A stretch of 64,000 nucleotides of DNA from Hydractinia symbiolongicarpus (lineage: Eukaryota > Cnidaria > Hydrozoa > Anthoathecata > Hydractiniidae): NCBI RefSeq assembly GCF_029227915.1, contig NC_079882.1, positions 23,937,001 to 24,001,000 of the forward strand. Reading direction: 5' to 3'. This document shows, piece after piece, positions 10,916-23,300 of the stretch. Each line of letters begins with the position of its first letter. The first letter of the stretch is position 1. Both the position numbers and the translations under genes were made by a program. The notes below the pieces were generated by a model, which did no database searches, was not told where the DNA came from, and worked only from the letters and a program-made list of their open reading frames with translations.

Positions 10916-13900
10916 TTACGTGCACGGACACATAGGCGAAGCTACACCAGCTTCCTTGCAATTTCGTGCTCCAGTCTTTTTTAATAACGACTTTCCATAT
11001 AGATGGTCAGTTTTTTCTGAGGACAACAAATCCTTAATAGTAACAAACATATCTAAAGCAGATGTTAAACTCCTCGTCCGTTCCTCTTCAAACGCCTCTC
11101 GAACATCTTGGGAGGCGTATGCAGCGAGAAAAGGTCTTCGATGCTCCATAACACCTTGGGGAAGTTGCCCAAGTTTGCCAGTTAAGCTTCCCTTAATTGT
11201 ACTAACAAATATGATTGTGTTTTTTAAATCTTTTAACTTCTCAAGAACATTTTTAAACATTTTGTCCATATAGCCAACAAAGTTGTAGTTACCCTGGGTT
11301 ATTTCTGTCAACACTGCAACAGCGAACTTTGGACGCCCTGGGTACGCCCGTATAAAAGAAAGTAAATAGCAGAATGTTAATTCGTAGATTGGTTGTGACG
11401 CAACACAGTGCGCATGCGCATTGATATCGTAATATCTAAACAGAAGATCAAGTGTTAGGCCTTGTGTGTCTGTAAAATATGTGTATAAAAATAAAAACAT
11501 GGCGAACATCATTTTTAACAACATCAAATTTCTCAACAAATTCGAGATCGCGCTTTTAGTGTTCAACAATGTTTAATACTGTAATAGTTTAGACACATAT
11601 TAAGTATATCTATTATTTTTCAAAAGTTGTTTTTTTAAAAAAAAAATATAATGGATATAAAAAGTGACCAAACTTTTACTAAGGGACCAACAATTTTTGC
11701 CGTCTTTTTTTAATAACCACAATTTTTTGCTAATAATTTTCATTTTCTTTCTTATTTTTGCCCATTCGCATTTTTTTTTAATTTAATATCCATGAGACTG
11801 TAGCAATAATAAAGAGAGCACAAAAAACAAACTTGTATCAGTCTCTGCACTATTTTTTCTCAATAACATTTCAAGTGAGCGTAACAAAGGAGAGAGCCGA
11901 AAAGGAAAGAACCCAGCAAAAGTTGAGGACCAGTGCAGAGAAAATGTTTAAATAAAGATATAGAAAAAGATAAAATAATCATTGAAATTGACTGGTCCAT
12001 ATAGTTTTCATTGTTCTTTTGTTGTTTTACTGGGAAAAAAGCATTTTTTGCTTATTTTCGATCTGGAAATTAGTCGGCAAAAAGTGACAAAATTTAAAAA
12101 TTTAGTCGCCAAAAGTAAACAAATTATGTAAAATTGACTAAATTTTTTTCCGCCTTTTTATTACCGATAAGTTAACTTTCTATCCAGACTTACAAGATTG
12201 CGGTAAACAACTAGTACAATTATACCTTAAAAGTTATACTTTCGTTAGCGGGTGCTAACTTTGGCGATTGATGTCATAATATAAAATATCTTTTAAAAAA
12301 AATTGCACTCCTTTTCACGCTGAGATAAATTTTTATAAATTATTGGCAATTGTTAGATTTTCCCTGAAGATATTTATTTTCGTGAATATGATCTTGAATA
12401 ATATTTGCGGGTTCATAATTACGCGGATTTGACCAGCATCCACAGAAAGCACGAAAATAAATAACCGCGGAGATTAGCACCATATAAAGGTAAAAGATTA
12501 TCCAAGCACTTACTTTTTCATCGACGCAAACAACGGGATGGAGCTGTGGTCGGCTGCCGTTGCATTGAACATACTTGATGGTTTATCAGCACTGAATAGC
12601 GACACATATTTCGATGTGCGCGCGACATCATACAAACTAAATGCTTTTGCGTTTCCTGATGCTGTACCTGTTGTGCAGAAAATAAAGAAATAGAAGGCAA
12701 AGATTTTCACAATGCTTGAAACATCGGAGTAAGCAACAGACAAATATCACAATAGCACGATCAACTTAGTTTACGCCTTATCAAAGTTTTAGAAAACAAA
12801 ATTAAGTTTGCCCAGTGATTTTTCTTAGAGGTAAACATATTTTCCCTAAAACGACTTAAAATGTGAAATGTCTTTACAATACCTAACAGGTGTTTGACAC
12901 TAAAACCCAGATAAGTTTTATAATTTTTAAGCGGGTAGATTTTCATTTTTCTTTATGATTTCGCCGAATCTTGTAGTTGTTAAATTTCACAGTAAAATAC
13001 CCAATTAGCAGAATTCTGTCCCAGAGAACTTATCTTGGGGTACTAGTGTTTAATTCAGAGGAGAGTATTTATTCCACAAAAACACTCAGAAATCAGTGTA
13101 TCCAAAATTAAATTTTAATTGAAGTAGGTCGCGAAAAAACTAAATAGTAATATTACTCACAAGTTAAGGAGAACTTATAAAAACTAAAGTCAGTTTCATA
13201 CCGGTTAACAAAGCAAGTATATTTTCCCTAGATGTCTTCGCCACAGCAGCATGAATGACGTAATTTAAAAACTTCATCTCTTCATTCATAAACTGATACG
13301 TTAGAGGGAGCTTTCTTTGAAAATGAGCAGCGGATACCTCGTCAAGTGTTATAACGAAGATATTAGGTCGGCTAGTTGCGTCCGGCGCAGGCAACTGCTT
13401 CGGTTGCACCGCCAAAGCAAACGTAGAAACGACACTTTCGTCTATGTTGTGTATCCGAATATAATTTAATTCTTTCGTTAACGTCGCATTCAATGTTGAT
13501 TTTGCGAAAGAGCCTAAAAAGATATTTAACCAGTGAATAAAGGGTAAAATTCGCAACACAATTTCTTTCCTTCATCAAATCATACATCTAGGTTGGCATA
13601 TAATGTATTAGGCAAAATTTTGCAGACGAAAGAACTTTATATTCCAAATTTGCAACAGATCTGTCGACACTGGGGCATAAATGTGGCCTTCCCCTCCCCC
13701 CCACACACGTTTAGCCTAATAACGTTTCATAAATTAGGTTCTATAAAACGGATACAGAGTTCGAGATCATATGCTCACCTGTTTTCACAACGTGGAACTT
13801 GTACTTTAACCTTTCGCTTACCAAACAATCTGGATATAAACAGAGATTCTGCCCCTCATCCGGCAATGTTCCACCCCAAAGCGGGTGAACACAAGAACCA

Positions 13901-16134
13901 CTACTGTGACGAATCACAGCATCTTCTATAAAATTAAATATCGTAGTGCAACTGTCGGATAAAATCAGCTTCGTGTTTCTATCAGGTGTTTGTGAGCCAC
14001 CAAACGGAGCAATGCATTTTTTCGTCAGCTGAAAAGTAACAGAGTCATGTATTTTTTATTATTATTACCATACACAGAAAGTCACACCAACGTGCAATAA
14101 ACGAGTTGCTGAAAATTAAATTCTTAGCTTATTAATTTCCATTAAATAGTTAAACAATTATTACATTCTACTTATCAGTGATGCAAACTGAGCGTTTTAT
14201 ATCAAGCTACTGATTAACAACGTATACAAGAAACAACACAAACGCAGGCAAAATCGCTCGAGGAAGCATCAAGTCTCTTCACTTGTAGAGAAGCAAGACA
14301 TATTTTTACAAGCAATTGGACCTTTAAGTTTTTTTTTTAAAAAAAGCCTCAAAATTGATAGGAAATCTGGGTTAAAGATTAACACGTTAGATTATCACGA
14401 ACCTTGCAAATGACAAAATTACCTTATTTTACTTCATACCTATGAGAAGAACAATCGTTCTTGTGAAATAGCATCTGAAAATCCTTGGTCAATTTTGACA
14501 TGAAAAAAAATCTGCAGTCGGCAAAAATTCTTCTCACTGATTAAAATTTTCACCAGGAAATTTTCAGCACTAAAAACAGCCGTTTTTTGTTCACTTTTAA
14601 GAACCCACGCAACACTTTTCCGTAAAACCCATTTCAAAAAGGTGTGAGACACTTATAACACTCCGATGTATAAAAAAGACAAATTTTAAAACCTGACCAA
14701 CTAAATTTTAAAAACTATACCCATACATTCAACTGCAGAAAAATGTCTTACATTATGAACTATAAGACCGGACTCCAGAGTAGTAAATAAAGCTTGATCT
14801 CCCACACAAGCGCTAGTGAATTGCAAGTCAATTTCAGCTGGTGGATGGAGCAAATCATATTTAACAGGTGCTATACATCGACTAGACAGTACGTGTTGAA
14901 TGGCACCAGTTTTACCTAAAAAACAACAACACCAAATATACATAAATTTTTTAATGAATACCAGGAAGATTAAATTGCCATTTAGTGATGCTTAAAAGTT
15001 CCAGCAACCACTTCCATGCAACAAGAAAGCAGTAACCTGATGCATTTCTAATTGCGTAATAAAACAGCGTTATCACAAATTTGTAAGCAAAAAAATTTTA
15101 AGCGCTTGTCACGTAGAAAGTGTGAACCATATAAGCGGTAATACTCCATGTAGCTGCTCTTTGTTTGGTTTACTTATAAGGAGTCTGCTGACGAATGACA
15201 AATTTTACATCGTTTCCTGTTATCCAGCGTGAATACATACAGTATAACACCTATACAGAGTCCTGGTACATTCTTTGTGCCTGACACATCTGAATCAACA
15301 TTTTATTCTGCATCTACTTAGTGGAACTTGAAAAGACGAAAAGATCCTAGCATATTAGCCTCCGTCAAACTAAATAACCATCTAGTCCTTGTAGAACTTA
15401 CAATGTATAATGATAGCTTTCACGTATAATATTTTATTACACGAGTAATTGTGCCTACAATAATTTAATTTAAAAATCCAACACACAGCGAAATGTTTAT
15501 AGCAAGAACTTTAATATACATCTTAAACTTAAAAATAAAAGTTAGGGTTTTTTCCTTAAACCCTACTAACAAAAATAGAATACGGTATCAAAGGAATTTG
15601 CTACACTAATGTGTCATACTTACCCAAAGAGAGTAACACTTTTGAAATTATTGGTTTTGTTAATTTCTCAGAAGACAAATGTCTAAACCCTTCGGCTGTA
15701 CTGGCAGGTATTATCTCCGTGCTCTCGAAGAAATTTATATTAAAGCCTGAAATAGTGAGTTCATTTTGTTTATTAATTACTTGTAACTCGTTATTCGTGT
15801 GGCATCGATGCTCGCCAAAGTCTTTCATATATTTATTTACCAGTGGATCGAAAGGATTAATGTAGTCGATATGACACCCATCTTTGTTTTTCGTGTCCCT
15901 GTAAACAATAACTGGCGGCCTTTGAGTGATATGGTTTGTATAATGAACCACCTTTTTCATGCTTTTCCTGAACAAATCTGATTGGTGCAATTGCAGTGTC
16001 TGCGTGGAAGGATTGGACCAATTGTATAATCTTAGCAAGGGTAGAATAATAAGTATGATGATCATAAACAACATTAAGTATCTGATGAACGACTTTCGAA
16101 GCATCCAGTGAAAGTTCCTCATTGATGGCAACAT
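10916..16134 (-). CDS. DUF229-family type II membrane protein, probably catalytically inactive
   Basis: Exons on the minus strand: 16134-15624, 14915-14752, 14028-13779, 13513-13202, 12667-12514 and 11469-10916. The first five join in phase. The last join is out of phase (2 into 1), so a small exon between 12514 and 11469 is missing from the model. The start is the ATG at 16134, with an in-frame stop upstream. Residues about 17-34 form a signal-anchor helix (FMIIILIILPLL). The region after it has Cys-containing blocks (SSRCIAPVKYDLLHPP, CVHPLWGGTLPDEGQNLC), then RPNIFVITLDEVSAAHFQ (Asp 366) and TSRENILALLTG, matching the DUF229 order. The last exon has CVASQPIYELTF, EHRRPFLAAYASQD and a Cys-rich end. 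DUF229 is a branch of the alkaline phosphatase/sulfatase fold. The usual SDHG metal motif corresponds here to VSTIKGS, so key ligands look lost. A divergent but active enzyme remains possible. Confidence 0.75.
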
Positions 16135-17318
16135 CTTGCTGGCGTTTTTAAATAATTCTGACTTCCAAAATATCACATCTTTAGTTGGCTTGTGTTGTGT
16201 TACTTGATTTTATTTTGATCTAAAAAATAAACCGAATATTTGTATGAGAACCCCATATATGGAAGAGCAGGTGCCACCTTTACTTACAGGAATTTTCATT
16301 TAGTGTTTAGGTCTTATGGTTTTCAGGTAACTACATGGCCTTGGTATATTTTGGATGTATGAAAACCAAATTTATATACTTCATACATTTTGCCCGACTA
16401 TTAGTGTTTCTTACCCCTATTTTAAGTATGTTACTTAACTTTACCCTGAAGGGTGTGGCCCACACAATTAAGACAAACCTTGTTTGAATTTCTCAGGTTT
16501 TAAAATAAAAATGTTGACATATTTTTACTGGATTTCTTAATGCGATATAAATGCAAGGTTAGGACAGAAAGCTATTTGCTTACAAGCTTAAAAAACGCTT
16601 AAGCACTTGCTTGACGTTAGTAGGCCAAATTCGTTTTGAAAATTTAACATGTAAAGATATGTATAAGGGTTTTCCTTGAAACATCCAAGCATAGCAATTA
16701 TTTCGCTGATTTACTATATTTCCCAATTAATAGTTGATCTTTACCTATTTATCCTGAACTATTGTATTTTAATATTTACTTTCACTTTATATTTCAGTGC
16801 ATATTAAAATTTATTCATCACCAAAAAAAAACAAAAAACAATTATACAAGTAACTAAAACATTTTTGTTTTTGTTTTCTTATATCAAATAAGTATAAAAA
16901 TCAAAAATTATATTATCATATAGATTTTAAAATTATCTACTATAACACAGTAACATCATTGGAACATGTTATTTATTACCTAAACTCCGTCCTTCTAAAG
17001 GAAATTCGTATTGAAAAAGTCCCAAGGCTGCTTATAAACTGTGAATCAAGTTAAGAAGACCCAAAGTTTTCGCACAAAAAGGCCATAAGAGCACTTTCAA
17101 AGATCAAACTGCAAGAAAAATTAAAGAGACTTGTGTCTTGCATGTGGTCCTTATTTTGAGGTAACATAAATTTTCGGGGTATTCTTAATTTCTTTTTTTT
17201 GGAGTATATAAACAGCATTTGTTTAATCATAAAATCATAAAAAAGATTTTTCTAACAAAAAAGGTTTTTGCAAAAGCACAAAAACAGGAAGGTCCTATAG
17301 AAATTGATCAAATCATCT
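16135..17318. other. Intergenic between DUF229 and GMPS genes
   Basis: About 1.2 kb, AT-rich, with no exon seen. It should contain the 5' UTR and promoter of the DUF229 gene and the 3' UTR of GMPS. No TATA box or other site was recognised with confidence. Confidence 0.5.
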
Positions 17319-17323
17319 TTATT
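17318..17323 (-). terminator. AATAAA overlapping the GMPS stop codon
   Basis: On the minus strand the end of the gene reads GGGAATAAAG, so a canonical poly(A) hexamer spans the TAA stop. If used, the 3' UTR would be only some 20 nt long. It may be coincidence, because any A-A-TAA-A context creates the hexamer. Confidence 0.3.
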
Positions 17324-20300
17324 CCCATTCTGTAGTTCCAGGTGGTTTGGATGTAAGATCATATAAAACTCTTGAGATACCAGCAACCGCTTGTATTTTT
17401 GAGACCATTTCTGATAATACCTAAAAAAATGAAAGACAAATAGAAAAGGAACAGTGTTTTGGTAATAAGGCCGGTTGTCAAACACTACTAAAAACAAATT
17501 ATACCACTACACTCATTAAGGCTGAAATATTGTTACATACTTTGATAGGTAAATCCTTTTCTGGCTGGGCTGCAACTCCCGTCATGAAATCATTAGTTAG
17601 GAAAGGTCTGATCACAACAGAACGTTGGCAATGTGGATCTCTACTAATAGGATCAATATCAAAGTGGACTGGGATGAGAACAATTGGCATTTGTGTTATT
17701 TTTTTCATCTGGCCTAAAAAGAAAAGAAATCCACTGGTGAGTTTACAAGGACAACACGTTGAAATACTCAATATGGAATTGATTTTTCGCAATGAAAGGA
17801 AATTCATTTTACTTTGCAAGCAGGACTGTTAAAACTAGTCATGAGAAGTAAGATTCGAATCCACGTATAATTGATAAAAGTCACAATGTTTTAAATATTT
17901 TTTTAGTCAAGTTTAAAGGAAGAAACTATCACAGAAAACTTTCATGATTTCGCGATTTTTTGCCTAAATCGAGTTAGGCGTGGCGAAATGTTTTTGAAAA
18001 AGGTTTAATCATGAAAGTTTATTGCCTCAATATATATTGAAGTATGCTGCTCTCGAAAGTTAATTCTCGCGAAGTTTTTATTTATTCTGTAATTTCTTTT
18101 ATGACTTTAAAATGGGAATGTACTAGAATTCTCTCACCCTAGGGGTTTCCTGTAATAATTGTTAATCAACTCATTGAATCAATTCAAAATCATGTGTTTT
18201 TTATGGCCTTTTATGGTAATTTTACAGGCTATATCAGGACCTTCTTGAACATTGAATAATTAATACACAAGCTTATCGCGAAAGTTAATCCCGGCAAAAA
18301 AAAACGTTAAAATTGTTCCTTCTTTTTGCGGTTTTCTGACTCACGAAAGTTTCTTCCTTTAAAGAAGGAAGATTTAAAGTAGGAAGATCTATGTTACCCC
18401 AAGGAATTTCGCTAAAACATAATACATTAAAGTATGTTCAAATTTGATCGTAAATCCAAAACAAGAAAAATGAAGAACAACTTACCATGTTTCAGTAACG
18501 TTTCGTTTGCAAGAGAATCCACTTGTCGTAACAAACTCAACACATTTGACGTCAAGGTTGTATGCGTGATTTCTTGGATAGGATAATTCACTTTTCCACC
18601 GAACACATAAGTTACTCTGCAAAAGATTACATATTTTTTTGTATTTTACATATGCGATATATAATACATAGTTTACAGAAACATATTAAAGATCATGTAA
18701 ACATCTATGTACACAACCATAACCACATCTTAATTGTTTTTTTTTTAAAAAAGGAAAACAAATTAATTTTAAACAAACTATGAATAAAAAAAATAAAATT
18801 TCAGTCCAGATATTTCATTTATTTTAGTATATTTTTACGGATTTACAAAGAGCACCTAGGTCAATATAAAACAAGATGGAAACAGAAGAAAGTTGGAGTC
18901 CTAAATCAATATTTTCTTTGTTGTGCGGGAAACAAAAAGAAAAAAATTGACAAAGTGATGACTCTAACCAAAAACAATGGGTTAAGCTTGTCAACACCTT
19001 AGCCCATAGAAGTATATAGGTATACTTCAAATAGTTGCATAAAAAAATTGGTGTTTTCAAGAGAAATCGATTATCTATTTTTCAAAACATGTACATACCT
19101 ATTAACAGGACATAATTTTGGAATGATTTTGGACAACTTCATAAGGGATTCCCATGATGGATTTTCAACGTCTGATGATAATGCTGCAACATAACTGTAT
19201 GTACGACAATCACCCTATGCAAAAAAAATAATTATTAACAACAAATTATTTTTGACCAGTGACAATCTGCTAAGCTTCTACTAGTGATGATTCTGTAAGC
19301 TACAAAAAATAGACGAAAGTTTCATATTTTATCATGCACAAAAAATGGATTGATATCGATTAAAACTGTACGGTGTAGTACTTTTTCCAAACAAAATAGA
19401 ATTATGGAAAAATTTGGGAGTCAAAATCACTTCTAAGGCTGGGGGTGACTAAAGATGAGGGTGTGGGGGGGAGGGGCTTATTTCAGAAAGGATTCTTAAT
19501 CAATCAGTTATAATATGTTTTCTTTAGTAATTCACGTGTCTGCGACTTTAGTAATTTTATGTGTCCTCTGCAAAGAGGATGTTTAAGTCTTATATGTTAG
19601 CCAAAGAAATAGCTGTCTATGTTAATATATCAGACTGACATCATAAAACATATTAAAGTTTTTAGTCTAATAGGGCTGTTTACATGAAAGGTTCATCTAA
19701 AAATAACGTTCTGCCTGAGCTTCCTGCTTAGCCTGAGCCGGAAGAAAATGCAGGGACAAAAATTTTCCATATAAATGCAAAGTGATTTTCAGTATAATTA
19801 TTGATGACGGCAGAATCCTGGCAAACGTCTTGCTTCCACCCAACTTACCTGTACTCCAACTGTCCTTATCGGTAACAAAGTGGAAGTAAAACTGTGTTTT
19901 GAACTGATATCTTTTAACATTTGAATTTCAATCTCAGGAAGACCATTCTGGATACGATTTAACAATGGATGTGGCTACACAATAAAGAAAATGAAGTGTA
20001 ATAAAAAGTTACAAGGTACATCTAGTGTTTGTTACCCAGCAACAAAAAAAACAATTTATTAATTCTGGAAAAGGCATAAAAACAACAATTTCAAAAAAGG
20101 GAATAATTGGTGCATAACACGATAAACAGTAATGTAAATTTAAGTGACAAATCTGTGAAAATTCACTAGTATAATATTAGAGTTAACTTCTTACAGAAAA
20201 AAAGACGTGTTATACACATACAGTAAAAATATACCTTTTTTAAGGCGTTCGAATAGTTGACTATAAATCCTAATAAATTGCTAATTTCTGAAAAGTCTTT

Positions 20301-23300
20301 ACAGCTATATTTTTCTTGTGCACATAATACCCTGATAGCCAGTCCTGGACCTGGAAATGGATGACGCTGCACAAGAGCATCAGGTAATCCTAACTCAGTT
20401 CCAAGTTGTCGGACTTCGTCTTTGTGAAAATCTTTCAGTGGTTCAATAACCCTTCCCTAAGACATTAAGTTGAAAATGTGTATATTGCTTTTAAGCTCTA
20501 CAGGTATAAGTAAAATTGTCCTGTTTAAAGGGAAATTGAATTGAAAAATGAGAGTTGCTGTGCACACTATGTATTAAAATACCTTCTCTCGCAGTAAACG
20601 CACCAACTGAGAATCATTATGGTGAGTCTTTATAGTATTTGCATTTCCACTGGCCAAGGTTGAAGCACTTTCAATTAAATCTGGCCTGAGAGTACCTAAA
20701 ATCACAAAAGAACATAAAAATAAACAATGGAACAACAATGAAATTTCGGACAGGTTAAATAATACACAAAGAAAAAAGAGAAGATTTATACCTTGTGCAA
20801 GTAATGTTGTTTCAGGGTCAAGATTTAAATCTTTCATGATAAAATCAGAAACCTATAGAAAATAAAGAAATTCGAAGCAATGACATTAAAAATGACACAT
20901 CAAAAACTAAGAAAATGGAAAAATTAAGACCTTCATAAATGTGTCTCCGATGATTTTTCTTTTTTCTTCTGGCTTAACCACGCTGTGAAGTGGACCGGCT
21001 TCTATATTAACAGTGTTGTTCCCTAGCTCTCTGGGTATGCGTGTAGTTCCATGGTAAAAATTATGACTTTCATTGTATACTACAACATAAAGAAAATACA
21101 TTAAACTTAACCAAAAGGTAGCTGATGCACTGTATTGAGCAAACATGTTGTTTACCTGTTTGTACTCACATATACTTTAACAGTAACTAAAGTAACATAA
21201 AAAGTGAATATAAAAAATGTACCATGTAATTTCAAGCCTATTGCTTCAAGCGACTCCTTCACCTTTTTACTCTCCTCCTTTCGAAGAAAACCATTGTCGA
21301 TATGAACAGCTACAACTCTCTCAGCACCTATGGCTTTGTGAAGAAGAGCTGTACAGACAGATGAATCCACACCTCCACTAACAAGAGCCTAAGAGAATTG
21401 AGAACACAAAAGTTAGTGCATATGCTTACCAACTAAGTAAAAGCTTATAAATGTTATGTAGTTTAATTGAAGTTTTAAGGGATTTTTTTACTAGGTAAAA
21501 AGTAAGTCAACAGAAAACAACTCAACAAAATAATAAAATTTGAGTAAATCACTTTTTAATAATTTCCAGTACACTTAATTAATTTATAATTCATTTTCCA
21601 GTATTACATTTAAAATCCTCAAAATAGATCCATTGGATCCATTATATTCAGCTATTTTAACATTTTTTCATTATAAGCAGCCAGTCCTAAAAGATTGACG
21701 GTGACACTAGCCACTAGCGATAAACATGTCTTTATTCTACAACCTACGTAAGTGTGAAATACAATAAAAGTCATACCAAAACTTTTGATGAACCAGCTAA
21801 ACGAGTAATCTCGTCAATGCAAGCTTTCTGACGACTTTTCATTGTGTATGTTGGTTTGCAACCAGCTATCTATGATATGATTCAATAAGAAGAAGAAAAT
21901 CAACAACTAACAAAACCTTTTAATGTGGTGTTAATTAAAAAAACAAGTTAACTATTAACTTACATCAATCAAGAAATTTTTCATAATCGTTTTACCATTA
22001 ACAGATAAGTCAACTTCAGGATGAAATTGTACCCCATAAATCTTTTTTTCTCTATTTTCAATTCCTAAAGGGAAGGTTAAAATGACTTTAGTGGCATATG
22101 GTTGACATGTTAATTCCTGAAAAAAAAGATGACATAAGAAAATGAAAAAATGCAAAAAACAATTTCTTCCCACGCCTTTTTATTTGCTCACTTACCAGCA
22201 ATCGTTTTATCAAATGTTGCATTGATTTTTAAACTAGGAGAAATATCTGTGCATGAATCCCCATGAGTTAAGAGAAGTTGTTCTGTTTTATTAAGGTTTC
22301 TAAAATGTGAACATTTTAAAAGGTACAAAGCATTGGAATGATTAACTATGTGTCAATACTTAGAATTATTATTTCACACCAACTGCAGATATCTTACTTG
22401 CACAAGGCAAAAAATTATGTGTAAAAATTATCATGTGTAATTTAAAAATTAGTTATTGCTGCTGTTGTTGTGTGGTTATTTAACATTAATAGATCTCTAA
22501 AATGTAAAGTTTTGTTTCTAATAGCAGATTTAAATTTAAAGAAATATACAAAAAAAAACAAAAAGCAAAAATTGAAAAAAAGGTTTATACTTGTAAAGAG
22601 GTGAGGTGGTGTCCATATTAACAGCAAATTGGCCATCTTCGCGTGATTGAGTCTTCACAACTTTACCGCCAGGAGAGTCACGATTAAGTAACTAGGGATA
22701 AATATATTTAGGTTTAAGAATTAAACGCAAAATTTTACCTAAATCATCAACAAACAAAAACTTCTCACTTACTTGCATGCCATAGCATATACCAAGTATC
22801 GGTATGCCTGAGGTTAGGATGGTTGGGTCCCAATTTGGTGCACCAGAATCATAAACACTACCAGGGCCACCAGAAACTATGACAGCTCTAAAAGAAACAT
22901 GTGCAACTATATAGGTTGAGAATTAATTTTTAAAAGTGCTACTCAACATTAGTTTCGGTCTATGGGATGTAAAATACTAGGTTATAGTTATAAAGTGTCG
23001 CTACATACTTTAACACTAATGTATAGGGTTTAATTGTTTACTGCATTTGACTAAGTGCAATGGATGGTTTAAAATGGGCGCATATCTCATGAAATTGAAG
23101 GTGGACTTGATTTTTAGCTTTGCTAAAACTTGTTTCATTTCAAGGTGTGCTTGGAATGAAAATAACATATAAACTTGAATAGTCCTTAGTACAACACATG
23201 TAGTATTCTAGAGTTTGACTTGAAAAATATGTAAACAATGAAGTTTTCATTGGTGATTTCATTCCACTTTTTAGTAGGAAAGTTTCTGCTGGTTAAGTGA

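Noticed and set aside
10920-11273. 117-codon plus-strand open frame
   Set aside because: Antisense of the last DUF229 exon, which has family-level similarity on the minus strand.
17530-17832. 100-codon plus-strand open frame
   Set aside because: Antisense of GMPS exon 16.
22028-22117. Upstream acceptor TTTTTTTCAG for GMPS exon 6
   Set aside because: Using it breaks the frame; the acceptor at 22065 (CCTTTAG) restores the conserved G-IENREKK join expected from GMP synthases.
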